DNA from: Maratus speciosus
Taxonomy: Eukaryota > Arthropoda > Arachnida > Araneae > Salticidae
Assembly (NCBI GenBank): GCA_963932465.1
Contig: OZ010790.1
Location: forward strand, 345,737,087-345,801,086
Reading direction: 5' to 3'
Length of the DNA stretch: 64,000 nucleotides
Part shown: piece after piece, positions 60,418 to 64,000 of the stretch
Layout of the letters: every line of letters begins with the position of its first letter
Numbering within the stretch: position 1 is the first letter of the stretch
The notes under the pieces: model-generated
The model's database searches: none
What the model saw: only the letters and a program-made list of their open reading frames with translations
What the model was told of the DNA's origin: nothing
Made by a program: the position numbers and the translations under genes

Positions 60418-60689
60418 CGATGCCTGAGTCTGCAATTTCTCACTAATAAACCATGTTGGGGAAGTCACCAGCCATCTATACGACAGCCTTGGAAGACCGG
60501 ACAACGATGAATAGATTTTACTATTACATCGATCTACGATAATTATAATAAAACACGCATACTACAATATATATTAAAACACACATACACACATAAATAA
60601 CGCCTGCATTCAACAGTTAAAGGTATACATAAATATTTTACAGACATACATACAATAAATACAATAAACCCAACTGGAGTGAAAAATTA

Positions 60690-60760
60690 GCCAGAGCCAG
60701 GAATCGAACCCGGGACCACAGTATACAAGACTGCTGCTCTAACCACTGAGCTACTCCGGC
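60690..60760 (-). tRNA. tRNA-Thr (UGU), copy 5
   Basis: The gene is identical to copy 1. Its 5' flank differs at a few sites (AAACTATGTTGGGAAAGTC), making this the most diverged spacer in the array. Confidence 0.85.
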
Positions 60761-61032
60761 CGATGCCTGAGTCTGCAATTTCTCACTAATAAACTATGTT
60801 GGGAAAGTCACCAGCCATCTATACGACAGCCTTGGAAGACCGGATAACGATGAATAGATTTTACTATTACATTGATCTACGATAATTATAATAAAACACG
60901 CATACTACAATATATATTAAAACACACATACACACATAAATAACGCCTGCATTCAACAGTTAAAGGTATACATAAATATTTTACAGACATACATACAATA
61001 AATACAATAAAGCCAACTGGAGTGAAAAATTA

Positions 61033-61103
61033 GCCAGAGCCAGGAATCGAACCCGGGACCACAGTATACAAGACTGCTGCTCTAACCACTGAGCTACTCC
61101 GGC
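61033..61103 (-). tRNA. tRNA-Thr (UGU), copy 6, next to the inversion
   Basis: The gene is identical to copy 1. Its upstream flank runs directly into the head-to-head junction, so copies 6 and 7 are divergently transcribed from within about 175 bp. Confidence 0.85.
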
Positions 61104-61276
61104 CGATGCCTGAGTCTGCAATTTCTCACTAATAAACCATGTTGGGGAAGTCACCAGCCATCTATACGACAGCCTTGGAAGACCGGACAACGATACGGAA
61201 CGGAAGGCTGTCGTATAGATGGCTGGTGACTTCCCCAACATGGTTTATTAGTGAGAAATTGCAGACTCAGGCGTCG

Positions 61277-61347
61277 GCCGGAGTAGCTCAGTGGTTAGAG
61301 CAGCAGTCTTGTATACTGTGGTCCCGGGTTCGATTCTTGGCTCTGGC
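61277..61347 (+). tRNA. tRNA-Thr (UGU), copy 7
   Basis: First plus-strand copy. One change in the 3' side of the T stem (CTTGG for CCTGG) turns a pair into G-U and leaves the fold intact. The flank has GGCGTCGG where others have GGCATCGG. Confidence 0.8.
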
Positions 61348-61619
61348 TAATTTTTCACTCCAGTTGGGTTTATTGTATTTATTGTATATATGTCTGTAAA
61401 ATATTTATGTATACCTTTAACTGTTGAATGCAGGCGTTATTTATGTGTGTATGTGTGTTTTAATATATATTGTAGTATGCGTGTTTTATTATAATTATCG
61501 TAGATCGATGTAATAGTAAAATCTATTCATCGTTGTCCGGTCTTCCAAGGCTGTCGTATAGATGGCTGGTGACTTCCCCAACATGGTTTATTAGTGAGAA
61601 ATTGCAGACTCAGGCATCG

Positions 61620-61690
61620 GCCGGAGTAGCTCAGTGGTTAGAGCAGCAGTCTTGTATACTGTGGTCCCGAGTTCGATTCCTGGCTCTGGC
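61620..61690 (+). tRNA. tRNA-Thr (UGU), copy 8, damaged T stem
   Basis: GAGTTCGATTCC replaces GGGTTCGATTCC, giving an A-C mismatch in the T stem and weakening the B box. It may be less active. Terminator intact. Confidence 0.75.
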
Positions 61691-63703
61691 TAATTTTTCA
61701 CTCCAGTTGGGTTTATTGTATTTATTGTATGTATGTCTGTAAAATATTTATGTATACCTTATAATTTGCAGAGTTTAGCCGAAAATGAAAATATTTTTCA
61801 GCGAATAATACTTAGTCAAGAGCAACAGCAGATTTATTTATCATCAGTTGAAAAAAGCCTTGAATTCTGTAGATGAGTAATGTCCATGGACAAAAAATAT
61901 ATGAATCCGGAGCTCCAAATGTGACTTTCAAATGTAATCGAAAGGCATAAATAGTATGTTAGGTATTAGAGAAGGAAATGATGAATGCAATGTCATTCCT
62001 TGGCTTCAGACAGATACTAAACCTATGAATGAATTTTCATGTGATAGATATATTTGTAGAGCTTTTCCAACGTTATTTCCAACAGAAAGAGGTGATCGTA
62101 GAGTGCTAGAGTTCATAAAATTACACAAAAAGAATACTTTAAATTTCTCATGATATACGACGATGGAAGATTTGCACGGCCTCCAAGAGTTACATTTTTT
62201 GCTTTCAATAGCATAATGCGTTGGACAGCATTACAAAATGGAATTATTTGTATTAAAAAAAATCTCGTCTACATGATGTTGAAACAGTTGAAAAACTCCA
62301 GGAACGGTTGCAGAAAGATCCTATATTGTACAAGTCGATTTTATCTTTCAATGCTAATTTCAGATCATCGAGCTCTTATTGGTTTATCAGATCACGAGAG
62401 TTGTTAGACATGGTTGAGGAATTGGGAACTCCTACTGTTTTCATTATACTTAGTGCAGCTGATTTATACTGGCCTGAAATTTGTCGCATTATTGATGCAG
62501 ACTATGATTACACTAATCGTAACCAAAATTCTGAATTCACCAGAAAATCAAAATTGTTGATTTGTAATCCTTTAATCGTTACTTACTTTTTTCATAAGCG
62601 GTTGGATATTTTATGGAACATTTTCTCAAGAAATATTTCAAAGTCAAGGACTTTTGGTTTGGTATTGAGTTTCAACATAGAGGTAGTCCTCACATGCATG
62701 GTCTTTTTTGGTTTGAAGATGCTCTTGATGTAAACAATCTTAGTTCAAATGATGATGAAAAGATACGTAAAATTGTAAAATACTTTGACGAATACATATC
62801 GAATTGGCAACCAGATCCTAATCAAATTTATGATATACATCCATCTAAACTTCATTTTACTGATGTGCCAGATGAAGCTGCTGACCATAATCACTTAATA
62901 CGTGCAGTACAAATGCATAAATGCTCTAAAACTTATTGTAAGAGAAAGAAAAAAAGATTCTTCTGAAGTCACATGTCGTTTCAAATTTCCCAAAGAATGT
63001 TCTCACGAAAGTAAAATTCAGTTCCTTAATAATGAACCCGAATACGTTTAAAAAAGAAATAGTCCTTATTTAAACAGTCATAGCCCACAAATTTTTTAAA
63101 TTTGGCGAGCAAATATGGATTCCCAAGCAGTCATTTCCATTCACGGAGTTCTAAAATATATTGCTAAATATGCTAGCAAAGGTAAACCCAGATTAGAAGG
63201 GATAAAAGATTTCATCAGACAAACAGTTCAAGAATCACACGATAATATCAATGTTCAGCAGATAATTCAGAAGATTTTAATAAAAATTTGTGCTGAATGT
63301 GATTATTCTACACAGGATATATTTTCGGTGTTAATGGGATGGACTTTGTGTAAGTCATCTCGTCAGTTTGTCACCATGAATTTAGCAAGGAACGCATGGG
63401 AACAATTAGATATAAATAAGGAGTATGGAAGCATATTAGTTTCAAATAGTTTGGAAAAGTACCAGCAACGCATAGTGAGATTTGAAAATATGTCCTTGCA
63501 GAATTATTTCACAGACGTTTATAAACGCGGTGGAAATTTCAGTATCAGAAAAAAAACCATTTATCACCAGAATTATACCGAAATTGAAATATGATCACAA
63601 TAGTGTAAATAATGAAGATTTCTATAAGCAACAAGTTATGTTGCATATTCCTTGGCGTGATTTTCAAATTATGAATCCAAGTAATACTTCATGGAAAGTT
63701 ATA

Positions 63704-64000
63704 CAGGGTGATTCATAAATATCGAAACTATAGGCTATCTCCTTAATTAATGCCCATAGGCACATACTTCCAATTGCAAAGTTTCATAAAAAAAGGTGGA
63801 AATTTTGATGAGATAAGTTACAACTCCATGGGAGGTCTATTTGAGAAAATACGAAAATTAAATTTTTATACGGTTCCCGTAGGCTAAAATTTTCAATTAG
63901 GAATTTTTTCCTCATCGATTCCTGAATTAAACACAAAAAATTCCATCTTCATATCTGCAAAACTCATGGAGTTACGCCTGTTTAAATAATTCGTCTGGTT
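63704..64000 (+). mobile_element. Unassigned element starting inside the Helitron
   Basis: Helitron-like coding similarity stops near 63703 (SWKVIQGDS). Sequence beginning ACAGGGTGATTCATAAATAT then runs to the window edge. Such CAGGGTG starts are common in DNA transposons. Only one end is in view. Confidence 0.4.

Larger units (their letters stand above)
59174..61760. repeat. Array of 343-bp tRNA-gene units with central inversion
   Basis: Six units on the minus strand are followed by two on the plus strand. The switch lies between about 61182 and 61206, where GGCTGTCGTATAGATGGCTG faces its inverse. The period is exactly 343 bp and units are nearly identical. The whole block is flanked by ATAATTTGCAGA at 59162-59173 and 61761-61772. 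The Helitron frame (DENNLQ / SLAENENIF) rejoins when it is removed. The 69-86 codon frames across each unit are not proteins. Confidence 0.9.
53344..63703 (+). pseudogene. Helitron replicase, split by two insertions and broken
   Basis: Three pieces lie in order. 53344-53621 has MPRKRTLTG, a basic stretch (RYQRRKRRHHES) and, across the first insert, CKTCHKC. 58776-59173 has NNMDPGP, then LTFVEEQLIA and GGQLGYSGQVINFHQD. 61761-63703 has DGRFARPPRVTFFAFN, EELGTPTVFIILSAADLYWP, HRGSPHMHGLFWFED and KYIAKYASKGK. The HUH histidines are at 62691-62699 and the paired tyrosines at 63157-63159 and 63169-63171. This is the usual domain order of Helitron Rep proteins. The helicase part is not in the window. 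Several stops and frameshifts occur, so it is dead. Insert removal restores continuous text at both sites. Confidence 0.85.

Noticed and set aside
59266..61742. Seven nearly identical 69-86 codon open frames (MSGLPRLSYRW-type)
   Set aside because: They run through the tRNA genes and spacers of the 343-bp units on the same strand as the tRNAs. The conservation is that of the array, not of a protein.

Overview
This is eukaryotic, AT-rich, intron-scale DNA, almost certainly from an arthropod. That reading rests on the mix of transposons (Helitron, Helentron-like, Transib, piggyBac, hAT and Tc1/mariner relics), a tRNA-derived SINE, and a repeat whose ends resemble one I remember as common in Lepidoptera. 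A chelicerate would fit, but nothing here proves it. There are no operons, CRISPR arrays or prokaryotic signals. I assigned repeats by terminal inverted repeats (TIRs), target-site duplications (TSDs) and internal similarity, all read by eye.

The only candidate host gene is on the + strand. A 5'UTR/start exon (33721-33781) encodes the first half of a signal peptide. A second coding exon (49943-50417) completes it and adds about 150 residues. The intron between them is about 16.2 kb, starts with a GC donor rather than GT, and is packed with mobile DNA. Only the GC donor keeps the frame open. The product is an unrecognised secreted protein with a furin-type RIKR site.

Region by region: 1-9 kb holds MITEs, a 1.2-kb TA-flanked element, a decayed ~150-167 bp satellite, a hAT element and a pogo/Tigger relic. 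9.5-18 kb holds non-autonomous Helitron material with two nested hAT elements, one of which carries a piggyBac-type MITE. 18.8-21.0 kb is a Transib (RAG1-like) relic with recombination-signal-like ends and transposase debris. 21-30 kb has a SINE, a near-perfect 124-bp palindrome and a second Helitron tract. 29.7-32.1 kb is a TA-flanked element split by a GC-rich hAT element. The giant intron (33.8-49.9 kb) contains a recent 516-bp tandem duplication, foldback elements, four Helentron-like copies built of ~146-bp units, a Lepidoptera-like relative and a Helitron.

53.3-63.7 kb is one broken autonomous Helitron replicase gene. It is split first by a 5.15-kb hAT element, itself loaded with a Tigger dimer, satellite copies and a foldback pair of ~146-bp tandem arrays. 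It is split again by a 2.6-kb array of eight intact-looking tRNA-Thr(UGU) genes in 343-bp units, six on one strand and two on the other, flanked by a 12-bp duplication. Removing both inserts brings the Helitron halves back together, which gives a clear order of events.
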